Positions 34,573 through 43,211 of a DNA stretch of 64,000 nucleotides are shown here, piece after piece. The DNA is from Chitinophaga pollutisoli (lineage in GTDB: Bacteria; Bacteroidota; Bacteroidia; Chitinophagales; Chitinophagaceae). Location: assembly GCF_038396755.1 (NCBI RefSeq), contig NZ_CP149822.1, forward strand, positions 5,672,001 through 5,736,000, written 5' to 3'. The stretch's first letter is position 1. Every line of letters begins with the position of its first letter. The position numbers were made by a program, and so were the translations under genes. Below the pieces are notes generated by a model that made no database searches, had not been told where the DNA came from, and saw only the letters and a program-made list of their open reading frames with translations.

Positions 34573-36396
34573 TTATTTTTCCTGGTCGTCTACCGCGTCT
34601 TTGGGCGCTTCGTTCCTTTCCGTTCCCACGTACCCTTTGTTCTGGTTGATGATGCCGTGTACGTTCGACTGTATCGATTTCGTGGGCACGGGCCAGAAGA
34701 TGTGGTAAGGGCTGATCGTGAATTTGTCGCCGTGGTTGGTGACGATGCCCAACCGGTAGAAGTCGTTTTTCGCGATAATGCGGTCGTAGAAGAAATTTTC
34801 TTCCGAGATGCGCTCCATCGTGTATGTCTTGCCGTTCGGAGCCGCTTTGCCCGTCCGCGCGAAAATGATCGACATGCGGGTGAGCTCCGTTTTGCGCGGT
34901 TCTTCGAAAAACAATTCCCGCGCGCGCTCGTCGAGGATCGTGCTAAGATCCAGGGTGCCGGCGAAAGGCGCGCAGCCGGCCCGTGTCCGTACCTGGTTCA
35001 GATCGTCGGCCGCCAGGCCCAGCTGTCCTTTCCAGTAGTAGGCTTCGGCCCGGAGTAGGTAAGTTTCCGCGAGGCGGAAGATGTACCAGTCGGAGTGACC
35101 GCCCTGCATGGGGGAGTTTTCCGTATCCGGCACGAAGATCTTGTAATGGGGCCATCCGAACCAGCAGCGGATCGTGTCCACGCACAGCAGGCCGCCGGCA
35201 TCGTTGCGCAGTTGCAGGTTCTTCATATACCAGGGATCGTTGTTGGTTTTGAGGCCCATATCGTTGTATACCAGGTCTTCCATGTTCATCCAGTTGCCTT
35301 TGGCGTGACGAAGGTCGTTGGGGTCGTCCCAGATTTCATACAGGCTATAAGGTGTGGGGCGGCAACGGCCGATCCCGCGGCCGTAGAGGTTGCTCTGTAC
35401 GAACTCCGGGTTGGTATTGTCGTTTGTACCTTTTTTCCCGGATGGTGTGGAAATATTGGAGCCCCATAATGGCACCGCCTGCCGCATGATGCGCATCCCG
35501 CCGTCGTACCCGCCGTCGCCGAACCGGTCGATCACATAAAAGAGCCCTTCCCGGTTTTCGCCAAGCGATTTATTTTCCGGGCGGTGCAAATCCCAGATCA
35601 CGTTTTTCTTCGTGGCGCCGAAAGGCTGCCGCATGAGGCTGTACGCGCCTCCGTCGATCACTGCGCCGGCGGATGCGATCGCGTCGTCGAATTTGCCGAG
35701 CGCCAGGTTTACTTTGGTGAGCAGGTGCAGCACCGCGCCTTTCGTCACTTCTCCCCGCGCTACGTTATCCGTCACCCATCCCTTCGCGGAATCCAGGTCT
35801 TTTTTGATGTATTCCAGGATCACATCGCGCTTGGTGGTGTAAAAGTTGGTCCTTGGCGAAACGATCTCCTTCATGGGTGCGGGCACGTCGCCGAACTGCA
35901 TGCACAACCGGTAATAACGGAGCGCGCGGTGGAACAGCGCGGAACCGAGGATCGAATTACGCTCCGCGGCGCTGGCGTAAGTGGCGTCGTCGATCCGGGA
36001 AATCACCGTATTCGCATATTTGATGCCTTTGTATCCCTCGTTCCAGTAATGGTAAATACGGGCACGGTCGGCGCTGTTCTCATTGGCGCCGTCCGGCGTG
36101 ATGAGCAGGTTGAGGTCCTGCGGGGGACCGGATTTGTCGGTCACGCCTTCCACCGTTACTTCGGAGAAAAGCATTTCGGTGAGGATGGGCGGATTGTCGC
36201 CGTAATACTCGATCCGGGCGTTGCGCGCGCATGCCACGAGGGCGGCGCGCATGGCGGCGGCGTCTACAAATGTTTCATCGGGCTCGTAAAACGACAGCGG
36301 TTTCGGCGTCAGCCAGTCTTTGCCGCATCCCGTTCCGATGGCCAGCGCCCCCACGAACAGGACGATCTTGCTGATATGTTGTGTATGCTTGTTCAT
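34573..36396 (-). CDS. susD: SusD/RagB family surface glycan-binding lipoprotein (second locus)
   Basis: 607 residues from the ATG at 36396 (MNKHTQHISKIVLF). Lipobox AIGTGC with the lipid-bearing Cys near residue 24. SusD scaffold with an RALRYYRLCMQFGDVPAP helix, a DLHRPENKSLGE loop and a C-terminal RLAETYLLRAEAYYWKGQ and LDERARELFFEEPRKTELTRM. It forms the binding lid on the SusC partner encoded 21 bases upstream. Larger than the first SusD (514 residues). No hydrolase gene accompanies it in the window, so the substrate cannot be inferred. Confidence 0.93.
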   Translation of the reverse strand: MNKHTQHISKIVLFVGALAIGTGCGKDWLTPKPLSFYEPDETFVDAAAMRAALVACARNARIEYYGDNPPILTEMLFSEVTVEGVTDKSGPPQDLNLLITPDGANENSADRARIYHYWNEGYKGIKYANTVISRIDDATYASAAERNSILGSALFHRALRYYRLCMQFGDVPAPMKEIVSPRTNFYTTKRDVILEYIKKDLDSAKGWVTDNVARGEVTKGAVLHLLTKVNLALGKFDDAIASAGAVIDGGAYSLMRQPFGATKKNVIWDLHRPENKSLGENREGLFYVIDRFGDGGYDGGMRIMRQAVPLWGSNISTPSGKKGTNDNTNPEFVQSNLYGRGIGRCRPTPYSLYEIWDDPNDLRHAKGNWMNMEDLVYNDMGLKTNNDPWYMKNLQLRNDAGGLLCVDTIRCWFGWPHYKIFVPDTENSPMQGGHSDWYIFRLAETYLLRAEAYYWKGQLGLAADDLNQVRTRAGCAPFAGTLDLSTILDERARELFFEEPRKTELTRMSIIFARTGKAAPNGKTYTMERISEENFFYDRIIAKNDFYRLGIVTNHGDKFTISPYHIFWPVPTKSIQSNVHGIINQNKGYVGTERNEAPKDAVDDQEK

Positions 36397-36417
36397 GATC
36401 ATTCTTTTTTCAACTCA

Positions 36418-39400
36418 TTAAAAAGTGGCATTGATACCCAGGGAATAGTTGCGGGCAGGAATGTTGTTGCCGTATTCGGCGTCCCAGAACATCCAGTCGG
36501 GCTGCCATACGGCTGCGTTGCTGATGTTGCCGTACACTTTCAGGGAGCCGATCCCGATCCGCCTGCTGATTGCCTGGGGAACCGAATATGCCAGCGCTAC
36601 GGTGTTCAGCCGGATGAAGGAGGCTTTGCGGAAATTGGTGAAGCCGATGCTGCCGTTGTTGGAGAACAGGCGGGCATGATCGTCGATCTGGTTTTCCGGC
36701 GTCCAGTACGGAATGATGTAGGAATTTTGCCGGTCGATGAAGCCCGAGTTGTTCTTCGCCTGGTTGTAATCCTTGTAATGCCCCCAATGGCTGTACAGCA
36801 TGAACGACAAGGAAAGCCCCCTGTAGGAAAAATCGTTGCGGAGCGTCCATTGATAGCGGGGCGAGCGGTAGCCGAGGAACTGCTTGTCGTCGTCGGAGAA
36901 CTTGCCGTCGCCATTGGTGTCCTGCAGCTTGAAGTCGCCCGGTTTCACGCCGAATTTGGCGGCTTCGGCGGCTTCGGATGTCTTCCACACGCCGAGGACT
37001 TTCATGTCCCAGATCTCATCGATATCACGGCCGATGAACCAGCGGTTGCCGCGGTCGTCCAGTTCCTTCATCTCGATCTTTCCGTCTGCGCCTTTCACCG
37101 GAACAGGCCCGTAAAGGCTGACGATGCGGTTGCGGTTGGTGAAGAAATTGAGACTGGTGCCCCATTCAAAGTCCGCTGACTGCACATTGACGCTGTTAAG
37201 GCTAAGTTCGATCCCCCGGTTCTGGATTTCCCCGAGGTTGGAAATTACGTTGTCGTAGCCCGTAACGTCGGAAAGGGAGCGGCTGGTGAGGAGATCCGTC
37301 GTGCTTTTCCGGTACACTTCCACCGTTCCGGACAGCCGGTTGTTCAGCACGCTGAAATCGAGTCCCAGGTTATAGGAAATGCTCTTTTCCCATTTGAGTT
37401 GCGGGTTGGGCATGCGGCTGCCGTACAGTTGCGATACCAGCACGATGTTGCCGTTGGGCATGATGTACTGGTATTTGCCGGTGGTGAGGTTGCCGAGGGC
37501 CACGTACCGCCCGATGTCGCGGTTGCCGACTACCCCCCAGGAGGCGCGGAGCTTACCGAAATCGAGCCAGGGAAGGTTTACGAATTTCTCCTTGCTGAAA
37601 ACCCAGCCAAGGCCAATGGAAGGGAAATTGGCCCGGGGATTCGACTGCCCGAAAGCGGAATACCCGTCGCGGCGGATGGACGCCGTCAGCATGTATTTCT
37701 GTTTCCACGAATAGTTGAGCCTTCCCATCAGCGCGTCGCCGGTGGCCAGGGAGTCGAAGCTGGAAATCACGGGCTTGATGCCGCTTCCGATGTTGTGCCA
37801 GCTCAGGTTATCGTTGGGATCGAATCCTTCATTTTCCATCTGGTTGCGCCAGCTCTGGTATTTTTCGGAGTTGTACAGCAGCGTCACATCGAAATCATGA
37901 TCGCCGTAAGACTTGTTCCAGCGAAGGATATTATCGATCTGCCAGTTGAAGAAATCCTGTTGTCTTCTTACCGCATATCCTTTACGGGCCGCATACCGGA
38001 AATCTTTCGCGAGGTTCGCGTTGAAGTATTTGCCCCATTCGAAATTGGGCGTGAAGTTCACCTGGTATGAAAAGCCGTAACCGATTTCCCCTTTCGCATA
38101 AATGCTCCCGAACAGCGTATGGAATTTCTGCAGCCGGTCGGTGTATGCGTAGTTGAGGAAAGGATTGGTGTTGTTGCCGATGTCGTCGTTGGGACTGTCG
38201 CGCAAGGTAACGCCGTCGTCTTTGTATTTCTGGCCCCATGGGCTGGCGTTGATCATCTGTCCCCAATCCACCGTTACCTGGCTTTCGTCGCGGTCGGCGA
38301 ATTGGAGGTTGATGCCCACGGTGGCCCATTTGGCGGCTTTTGCTTCCACGTTGATGCGGGTGCGGAAGGTGGTGAATTTATCGCCGAGGATAACGCCTTC
38401 ATTGTTGGTATATCCCGCCGAAATGTAGTAGGAAACGTTTTCGTTTTTGCCGCTCACGCTCACGGTATGGTCGTTGCGGAGGCCTTTTTGGAACATTTGG
38501 CTGTACCAGTCTGTTTCCTGGCCGGCTTTATAGTTTTTCACTTCGAGCGAGAGAATTTTGAGGCGGTTCAGCCAGATATCCACGGGGTCGCCCTGAGAGT
38601 TGTCGTATGCCTTCCATTGGTCGATGGTGATATCGGATGGGAGTTGCCGGGGATCGTCGAACTGGTAGGGCTTTGCATTGGCGTTCATGCTTTTGAGCAC
38701 GTCGGTCCGCCAGCGCACGAATCCCGCGCCGTCGTATAGCGGTTGGTCCATGGCCAGCGTGGCCAGCCCGATGTTGCTGTTAAGGGTTACGGTGGGTTTG
38801 CCGGTGGAGCCTTTTTTGGTGGTGATCAGCACTACGCCCGAAGCGGATTTGGCGCCGAAAACGGCGGCCGCGCTGGCATCTTTGAGTACGTCTATGGTCT
38901 GGATATCGTTCGGGTTGATGTCGGACAGGGCGCCGGGATAGATCACACCATCGAGCACGAGGAGGGGCGAGCTGTTGGCGTTGAGGGAAGAGCGCCCGCG
39001 GATCTGGAGGTCGCCGCCGCCTTTGGCGGAGTTGTTGCCCGTCACGGAAAGGCCGGGGATATTGCCGCGAAGGGCATCCTGTACGGCGGAGGGGTTTTCG
39101 TTCTCCAGTTTGCCGAGCTGCAGCTGGGCTACGGCGCCCGTGAGATCCGATTTTTTGCGGGTGCCGTATCCTACCACCACGAGCTGGTCGAGTTCGGTGG
39201 CATTGTCTTGCAGGATGATGGTCCAGCTGGTGGTGCCGGCCACGGGCACTTTCTGCGCCTGGTAGCCGATGAAGCTGAATACAAGCGTGGCGTTGTCGGG
39301 CACACCGTTCAGCGTGAATTTGCCTTCGGGACCGGTGGTGGTGCCTTTGGATGTGCCTTCGATGGCGACGGTCACGCCGGGGAGCGGGGATCCGGATTTG

Positions 39401-39561
39401 TCGCGGACGATGCCGGAAATGTCTTTCGCTACATGCACATGCATCTTGAAATCGGTTGCATGCATGCCGCTGGCGGCGGGGCTTCCGGCCGTTAGCGCAA
39501 GTAGCAGGGCGCAACAGGCCGGGGAGGGCCAATAGAGGCTCCTTCCGATACGCATTGTCAT
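36418..39561 (-). CDS. susC: SusC/RagA family TonB-dependent transporter (second locus)
   Basis: 1047 residues. Signal peptide at about 1-32, a carboxypeptidase-regulatory-like domain (GIVRDKSGSPLPGVTVAIEG, about 49-120), the SusC motif DQLVVVGYGTRKKSDLTGAV, a plug (LRGNIPGLSVTG) and a 22-strand barrel ending SLGINATF. It lacks the STN domain of the first SusC, so it should not signal through a FecR; the divergent LacI gene is the probable regulator. It imports oligosaccharide with SusD. Confidence 0.95.
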   Translation of the reverse strand: MTMRIGRSLYWPSPACCALLLALTAGSPAASGMHATDFKMHVHVAKDISGIVRDKSGSPLPGVTVAIEGTSKGTTTGPEGKFTLNGVPDNATLVFSFIGYQAQKVPVAGTTSWTIILQDNATELDQLVVVGYGTRKKSDLTGAVAQLQLGKLENENPSAVQDALRGNIPGLSVTGNNSAKGGGDLQIRGRSSLNANSSPLLVLDGVIYPGALSDINPNDIQTIDVLKDASAAAVFGAKSASGVVLITTKKGSTGKPTVTLNSNIGLATLAMDQPLYDGAGFVRWRTDVLKSMNANAKPYQFDDPRQLPSDITIDQWKAYDNSQGDPVDIWLNRLKILSLEVKNYKAGQETDWYSQMFQKGLRNDHTVSVSGKNENVSYYISAGYTNNEGVILGDKFTTFRTRINVEAKAAKWATVGINLQFADRDESQVTVDWGQMINASPWGQKYKDDGVTLRDSPNDDIGNNTNPFLNYAYTDRLQKFHTLFGSIYAKGEIGYGFSYQVNFTPNFEWGKYFNANLAKDFRYAARKGYAVRRQQDFFNWQIDNILRWNKSYGDHDFDVTLLYNSEKYQSWRNQMENEGFDPNDNLSWHNIGSGIKPVISSFDSLATGDALMGRLNYSWKQKYMLTASIRRDGYSAFGQSNPRANFPSIGLGWVFSKEKFVNLPWLDFGKLRASWGVVGNRDIGRYVALGNLTTGKYQYIMPNGNIVLVSQLYGSRMPNPQLKWEKSISYNLGLDFSVLNNRLSGTVEVYRKSTTDLLTSRSLSDVTGYDNVISNLGEIQNRGIELSLNSVNVQSADFEWGTSLNFFTNRNRIVSLYGPVPVKGADGKIEMKELDDRGNRWFIGRDIDEIWDMKVLGVWKTSEAAEAAKFGVKPGDFKLQDTNGDGKFSDDDKQFLGYRSPRYQWTLRNDFSYRGLSLSFMLYSHWGHYKDYNQAKNNSGFIDRQNSYIIPYWTPENQIDDHARLFSNNGSIGFTNFRKASFIRLNTVALAYSVPQAISRRIGIGSLKVYGNISNAAVWQPDWMFWDAEYGNNIPARNYSLGINATF

Positions 39562-39659
39562 GGTGAATCAGATTAAGGATTTAGAAATGGTAATATCGAC
39601 GTGTTAGTGTTAAATGTTCGGAATACTTCGTAACGTGTGAATTGCTGTACCTGTTTTAT

Positions 39660-39685
39660 CGTGAAAAAATAGTTTGCCGTAAACG
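39660..39685. promoter_or_regulatory. Putative LacI-family box, copy 1
   Basis: CGTGAAA, 10 bases, CCGTAAACG. About 100 bases before the susC start codon, suited to repression of susCD. Confidence 0.5.
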
Positions 39686-39830
39686 TGATGTATGGATCAG
39701 TTTGCAGTTTGAAATATGTCTTTTCCGTAACGGGTGTAATAGTGCCTGACCGGCGGGTGGTCAAACGGGTGGCAGCACACCTGGCGCGTAGGGTCCGAAT
39801 GGCGGGAGGGGGACCGGTTGCCAGCATCAA

Positions 39831-39854
39831 CGTGAAATCATCCTACCGTAAACG
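39831..39854. promoter_or_regulatory. Putative LacI-family box, copy 2
   Basis: CGTGAAA, 8 bases, CCGTAAACG. The spacer is two bases shorter than in copies 1 and 3, which may make it a weaker site or a different one. Confidence 0.4.
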
Positions 39855-39905
39855 GGCGAAAAATATGGTTAGAATAGCGGAGGGTAAACGTGCATCAATT
39901 TTTAA

Positions 39906-39931
39906 CGTGAAAAAATATATTACCGTAAACG
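39906..39931. promoter_or_regulatory. Putative LacI-family box, copy 3
   Basis: CGTGAAA, 10 bases, CCGTAAACG; spacer sequence almost the same as copy 1. About 105 bases before the lacI-type start codon, suited to autoregulation. Confidence 0.5.
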
Positions 39932-40036
39932 CGATTTTTCAATGTTCTTTTACCAAATTAGTATTTGCAATCGATTTAACTTTATATGAGGACGGAAAAA
40001 GTCTATTACAACGTTTGAAATCGTTTTTTTTGAATT

Positions 40037-41047
40037 ATGAAAAGGGGAGTAACGATAAAAGATATTGCGCGGAAATTGAATATGTCGGTATCGACGGTTT
40101 CGAAAGCGTTGAATAATGATGCTACCATCAGTTCGTTGACAAGCGAGCGGGTGAAGGCTTTGGCGCGGGAACTGAACTATGTTCCCAACGAAGCGGCGCG
40201 GCATTTCAAGTTGAACCGTACGTTTACGTTGGGGCTGATCGTGCCTGATATTCTCGACCAGTATTATGCTTTTGCGGCTAATGGCGTGGAAGCGGCGGCG
40301 GAGGAGAAGGGGTATCATGTGATGTTGGCGCAATCGCGGGAAGACGAGCAGAAGGAAGAGCGCATCATCGACCTGATGATCCGCAACCGGGTGGATGGCG
40401 TGGTGGCGGCGATTTCGAAGACGCGGACAGACATGGCGCCTTATCAGAAGTTACTGTCGATCGGGATTCCGGTGGTGTGTATCGGCCGGGAGCCATCGAC
40501 GCCGGAATTCGATTTTGTTTCGAGCGATAATATGGAAGGCGGGCGACTGGCAACGGATTTTCTGATCCGGCAGGGGCATCGCCACATCGCGCATTTGCGC
40601 GGGCCCGAGGAAATGCGGACGGGCAGGGCGCGGTATGAAGGGTACCGGCTGGCATTGGAGCAGCACGGGATTCCGTTGCGGGAGGAGCTGGTGGAAGTGG
40701 TGGATTTTACGCGGGAGAATACGGAAGCGGCGCTGGCCAGGATGCTGGCATTGGAAACGCCACCCACGGCTGTTTTTGCGTTTAAGAATTATGTGGCGCT
40801 GGATGGGATCGCGTATCTGAAGAAGTATCATCCGGCGTTGCTGGATACGTTCCGGTTTACAGGGTTCGGGAATTTGCCCATCCTCGGTTACCTGGATCAT
40901 AAACCGGCGGCCTCGATCGAGGAGGGCTCCCGGGAGATGGGGCTGGAAGCGGCCATGCAGCTGTTTTCCCGGATCAGCGAAAGTGAAGGAGAGGGGCAAT
41001 TGGCCCGGAGCATTCAGTTGCCCTGCAGGCTGGTGGTGCATGTGTGA
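40037..41047 (+). CDS. LacI family transcriptional regulator
   Basis: 336 residues. The N-terminal HTH is clear (VTIKDIARKLNMSVSTVSKALNN, with the hinge-helix region around NEAARHFKLNRT), followed by a periplasmic-binding-protein-like sugar-sensor domain (LGLIVPDILDQYYAFAANGVE, IGREPSTPEFDFVSSDN, ending LARSIQLPCRLVVHV). Divergent from the second susCD pair with repeated candidate operators between them. It probably controls that locus in response to a sugar. Confidence 0.93.
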   Translation: MKRGVTIKDIARKLNMSVSTVSKALNNDATISSLTSERVKALARELNYVPNEAARHFKLNRTFTLGLIVPDILDQYYAFAANGVEAAAEEKGYHVMLAQSREDEQKEERIIDLMIRNRVDGVVAAISKTRTDMAPYQKLLSIGIPVVCIGREPSTPEFDFVSSDNMEGGRLATDFLIRQGHRHIAHLRGPEEMRTGRARYEGYRLALEQHGIPLREELVEVVDFTRENTEAALARMLALETPPTAVFAFKNYVALDGIAYLKKYHPALLDTFRFTGFGNLPILGYLDHKPAASIEEGSREMGLEAAMQLFSRISESEGEGQLARSIQLPCRLVVHV

Positions 41048-41098
41048 TGCGAAAGCGCCGCAAACAATGACAAACAAGTTTTCACCTGATTCAACAAT

Positions 41099-41811
41099 AT
41101 GCTATACGAATTACAGACGCGCGCTGAAATGGAATCCTGGAAGGTCCGCATGCGTAAGGTGCCGAACGCGGTGCAGCGGTTGTCGCGCACCTTGCAGGCG
41201 CGGGTGAACCGGATTATTCCAGAAAGGTGCACAAAGCGATTACGGTGACGATCAAACAGATGGTGCGCGGGGTGTTGTTCGGGTCGTCGTATTCGGTGCC
41301 GGGCAAGCAGGTGTATGCGTCGTTTGCGGAGATGGAAGAAGCGGTGCGGAAGCGGATTGGTTTTTACCGGCATACGGCTGCGGCGGAAGGCGGGGTGACG
41401 GGCGCGGGAGGGATCTTGCTGGGGCTGGCGGATTTCCCGATCCTGTTATCTATGAAATTGAAATTGCTGTTTGATATTGCAACGATGTACGGGTTTGATG
41501 TGAAGGATTACCGGGAGCGGTTGTACATCCTGTTTATTTTCCAACTGGCTTTCAGCAGCCAGGACCACCGGCGGAAGGTGTTTGGGCAAATGGAAGACTG
41601 GGACCACCGGGCGGGAGCGCTTCCGGAAAAGGAGGAGTCCTTTGACTGGAGGGCTTTCCAACAGGAATACCGCGACTACCTCGATATCGCGAAAATGGCC
41701 CAGCTGATGCCGGTGATCGGCGCTGCGGTGGGCGTTGTCGTCAACTACCGGCTCGTTACCCGCCTCGGTGAAACCGCCATGAACGCCTACCGGATGCGGC
41801 TGCTGCGGTGA
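41099..41811 (+). pseudogene. EcsC family protein, frame broken once
   Basis: The ATG at 41099 gives MLYELQTRAEMESWKVRM and continues to NRIIPE, where the frame drifts at the A3 run 41223-41225 (or the adjacent GG). One extra base restores IIPEKVHKAITVTIKQM and the EcsC domain (GAGGILLGLADFPILLSMKLKLLFDIATMYG) to 41811. The repaired protein is about 237 residues. EcsC-family proteins are membrane-associated; their function is poorly known. It follows the LacI gene by 51 bases. Confidence 0.75.
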
Positions 41812-41851
41812 TGACGTCTTAATGGCCAGCCGCATGCAACAGCCGCGCAGA

Positions 41852-42424
41852 CTACACTTTCAGCAGCCCCCTAAACCCCCTCGCCCCGTAATACGACTCG
41901 GCGCCGTTGTGGTACATGAATACCTTGTTGTACCGGCGGTCGCAGAATATCGCGCCGCCCAGCTCGCGGATATCGTCAGGAGTCTTGACCCAGCTGGATG
42001 TTTTGAGGTCGAATTCGCCGAGCTCCTGCAATGACCGGTACTGCTCCTCCGTCAACATCTCAATGCCGATCTCATGCGCCATGTCCATCGCGCTGGTTTT
42101 AGGCTTGTGCTCCTTCCTGGACTGCAATGCCTCATAATCGTAACAGGTGCTCCTCCGGCCTTTGGGACTCTCCGGAGCGCAGTCACAGAATATAAACTCG
42201 CCCGACTTTTTATCGAAGCCAATTACGTCCGGCTCGCCACCGGTTTCCTCCATCTCGTTGAGCGACCACAACTTCGCAGGATGCGATTCGATCCTTTCCA
42301 GGACCTTTTGCCAGTCGAGCCCCTTATGCCTGCGCATATTTTTCTCGAAACGCGTTTTTAGCGTTTTTAACAATTCTTCCGCCTGATCGGCCGGTATTTT
42401 CTTTTTGCCGGATTGGGTTGCCAT
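41852..42424 (-). CDS. DUF4256 domain-containing protein
   Basis: 190 residues, soluble, no signal. Typical DUF4256 signatures: LKTRFEKNMRRHKGLDW, EETGGEPDVIGFDKKSGEFIFCDCAPESPKGRRS, the EIGIEMLTEEQY helix, and C-terminal GGAIFCDRRYNKVFMYHNGAESYYGARGFRGLLKV. The function is unknown; the family is often found near stress-response genes. It lies between EcsC (convergent) and the AT-rich pair on the same strand, 90 bases away. Confidence 0.88.
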   Translation of the reverse strand: MATQSGKKKIPADQAEELLKTLKTRFEKNMRRHKGLDWQKVLERIESHPAKLWSLNEMEETGGEPDVIGFDKKSGEFIFCDCAPESPKGRRSTCYDYEALQSRKEHKPKTSAMDMAHEIGIEMLTEEQYRSLQELGEFDLKTSSWVKTPDDIRELGGAIFCDRRYNKVFMYHNGAESYYGARGFRGLLKV

Positions 42425-42514
42425 AAGTTCAGTTTTTCAGGGTAAGGAAAGCTTCCTGTAATTACCCGTCAAAAATAAACATCCCAACGGAAAATTTCCG
42501 CCCCGAGCGAAGAA

Positions 42515-42900
42515 TTAATCGTCCTTGCTGCCACGGAGTTGGTATCCCAAGGTAGCCGTCAGCGTAGGGAGTAAGAGATTCAACAGCACCGTCTGGCAAA
42601 TTTTCAGGAAAAACTCCCGGAATTCCTTCTTTTCTTCCTGCGCAATAATTGCGGCTTCTATGCGCAAGCGATAGAATAAACTATCCGAAAGTGCCGAATG
42701 ACGGGATGTTGCAGCGTAGCTGGTATGCGCAGGTTCATACGGCTGTATTCCTGAAGCATCGAATTTCAATACTAATAGTATCATCCCAATACCCACGATG
42801 GATATCAGGATGGTAAAAGTGCAAAAGCAACTAATTGGAAACGTTACTTCTGTTGATTGGAAGCAACCAGCATTAACGGGTTTTTCAAACTAATGGACAT
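42515..42900 (-). pseudogene. Small membrane protein of unknown function, frame probably broken at a T5 run
   Basis: A 93-residue open frame starts with GTG at 42796 and holds a membrane segment (ISIVGIGMILLVL) and a C-terminal one (LLNLLLPTLTATLGYQL). Upstream the same frame is open but has no ATG. Adding one base to the T5 run at 42881-42885 (A5 on the coding strand) joins it to an ATG at 42900 as MSISLKKPVNAGCFQST, giving about 128 residues with two membrane segments around a basic/acidic helix (RIEAAIIAQEEKKEFREFF). It is AT-richer than its neighbours and lies 25 bases after the stop of the next gene, so the two form a small operon. Function unknown. Confidence 0.45.
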
Positions 42901-42925
42901 TGTTTTTATTTGGTGGTTATAACTT

Positions 42926-43189
42926 TCAGCGTTGCTCGGTTTTGGGCGTTCTCAAAGTCTTGGCATGTTCCAGCGAATAAGTTAATCTTAACAGCTCTTT
43001 CATATAAGCTCTTTTGTAGGAAAGATGTATATCCATAGCAAATAATTTTTGCCTAATGTAAGGGCTAAATGCATGCAAAACTTTTTCGGAAGTTGATTTT
43101 GCCGTACCATTTTTCAAATTGGTATTCATACCATCATTGTGGAAAAATTGCAGGTAATGCACCCACTTACCTTTGTAATATTCCCCCAT
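42926..43189 (-). CDS. Small protein of unknown function, paired with the 42.5 kb membrane protein gene
   Basis: 87 residues from an ATG at 43189 (MGEYYKGKWVHYLQFF); the frame can be extended upstream into the topB start, which is unlikely. Rich in Lys, His and Tyr (AFSPYIRQKLFAMDIHLSYKRAYMKELLRL), helical, no signal. The natural residue mix and AT-rich codons unlike the GC-rich neighbours suggest a real, recently acquired gene. Function unknown. Confidence 0.45.
   Translation of the reverse strand: MGEYYKGKWVHYLQFFHNDGMNTNLKNGTAKSTSEKVLHAFSPYIRQKLFAMDIHLSYKRAYMKELLRLTYSLEHAKTLRTPKTEQR
43148..43175 (+). promoter_or_regulatory. Probable topB promoter
   Basis: TTG at 43148-43150, 17 bases, then an exact TACCTTTG (TAnnTTTG) at 43168-43175. 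Start would be near 43181, about 30 bases before the topB ATG. Confidence 0.6.
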
Positions 43190-43211
43190 TTCCACGAAAT
43201 TCGCGGCAGAT

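Larger units (their letters stand above)
39562..40036. promoter_or_regulatory. Intergenic control region between susC and lacI-type gene with repeated LacI-type boxes
   Basis: 475 bases of AT-rich DNA between divergent genes. Three direct copies of a CGTGAAA...CCGTAAACG box lie at 39660-39685, 39831-39854 and 39906-39931. The conserved halves and their adjacency to a LacI-family gene point to operators for that regulator. No convincing -33/-7 promoter was identified. Confidence 0.6.

Noticed and set aside
35584..37179. 531-residue frame on the plus strand across susD and susC
   Set aside because: Spans the border of two well-supported genes on the other strand; no recognisable domain.
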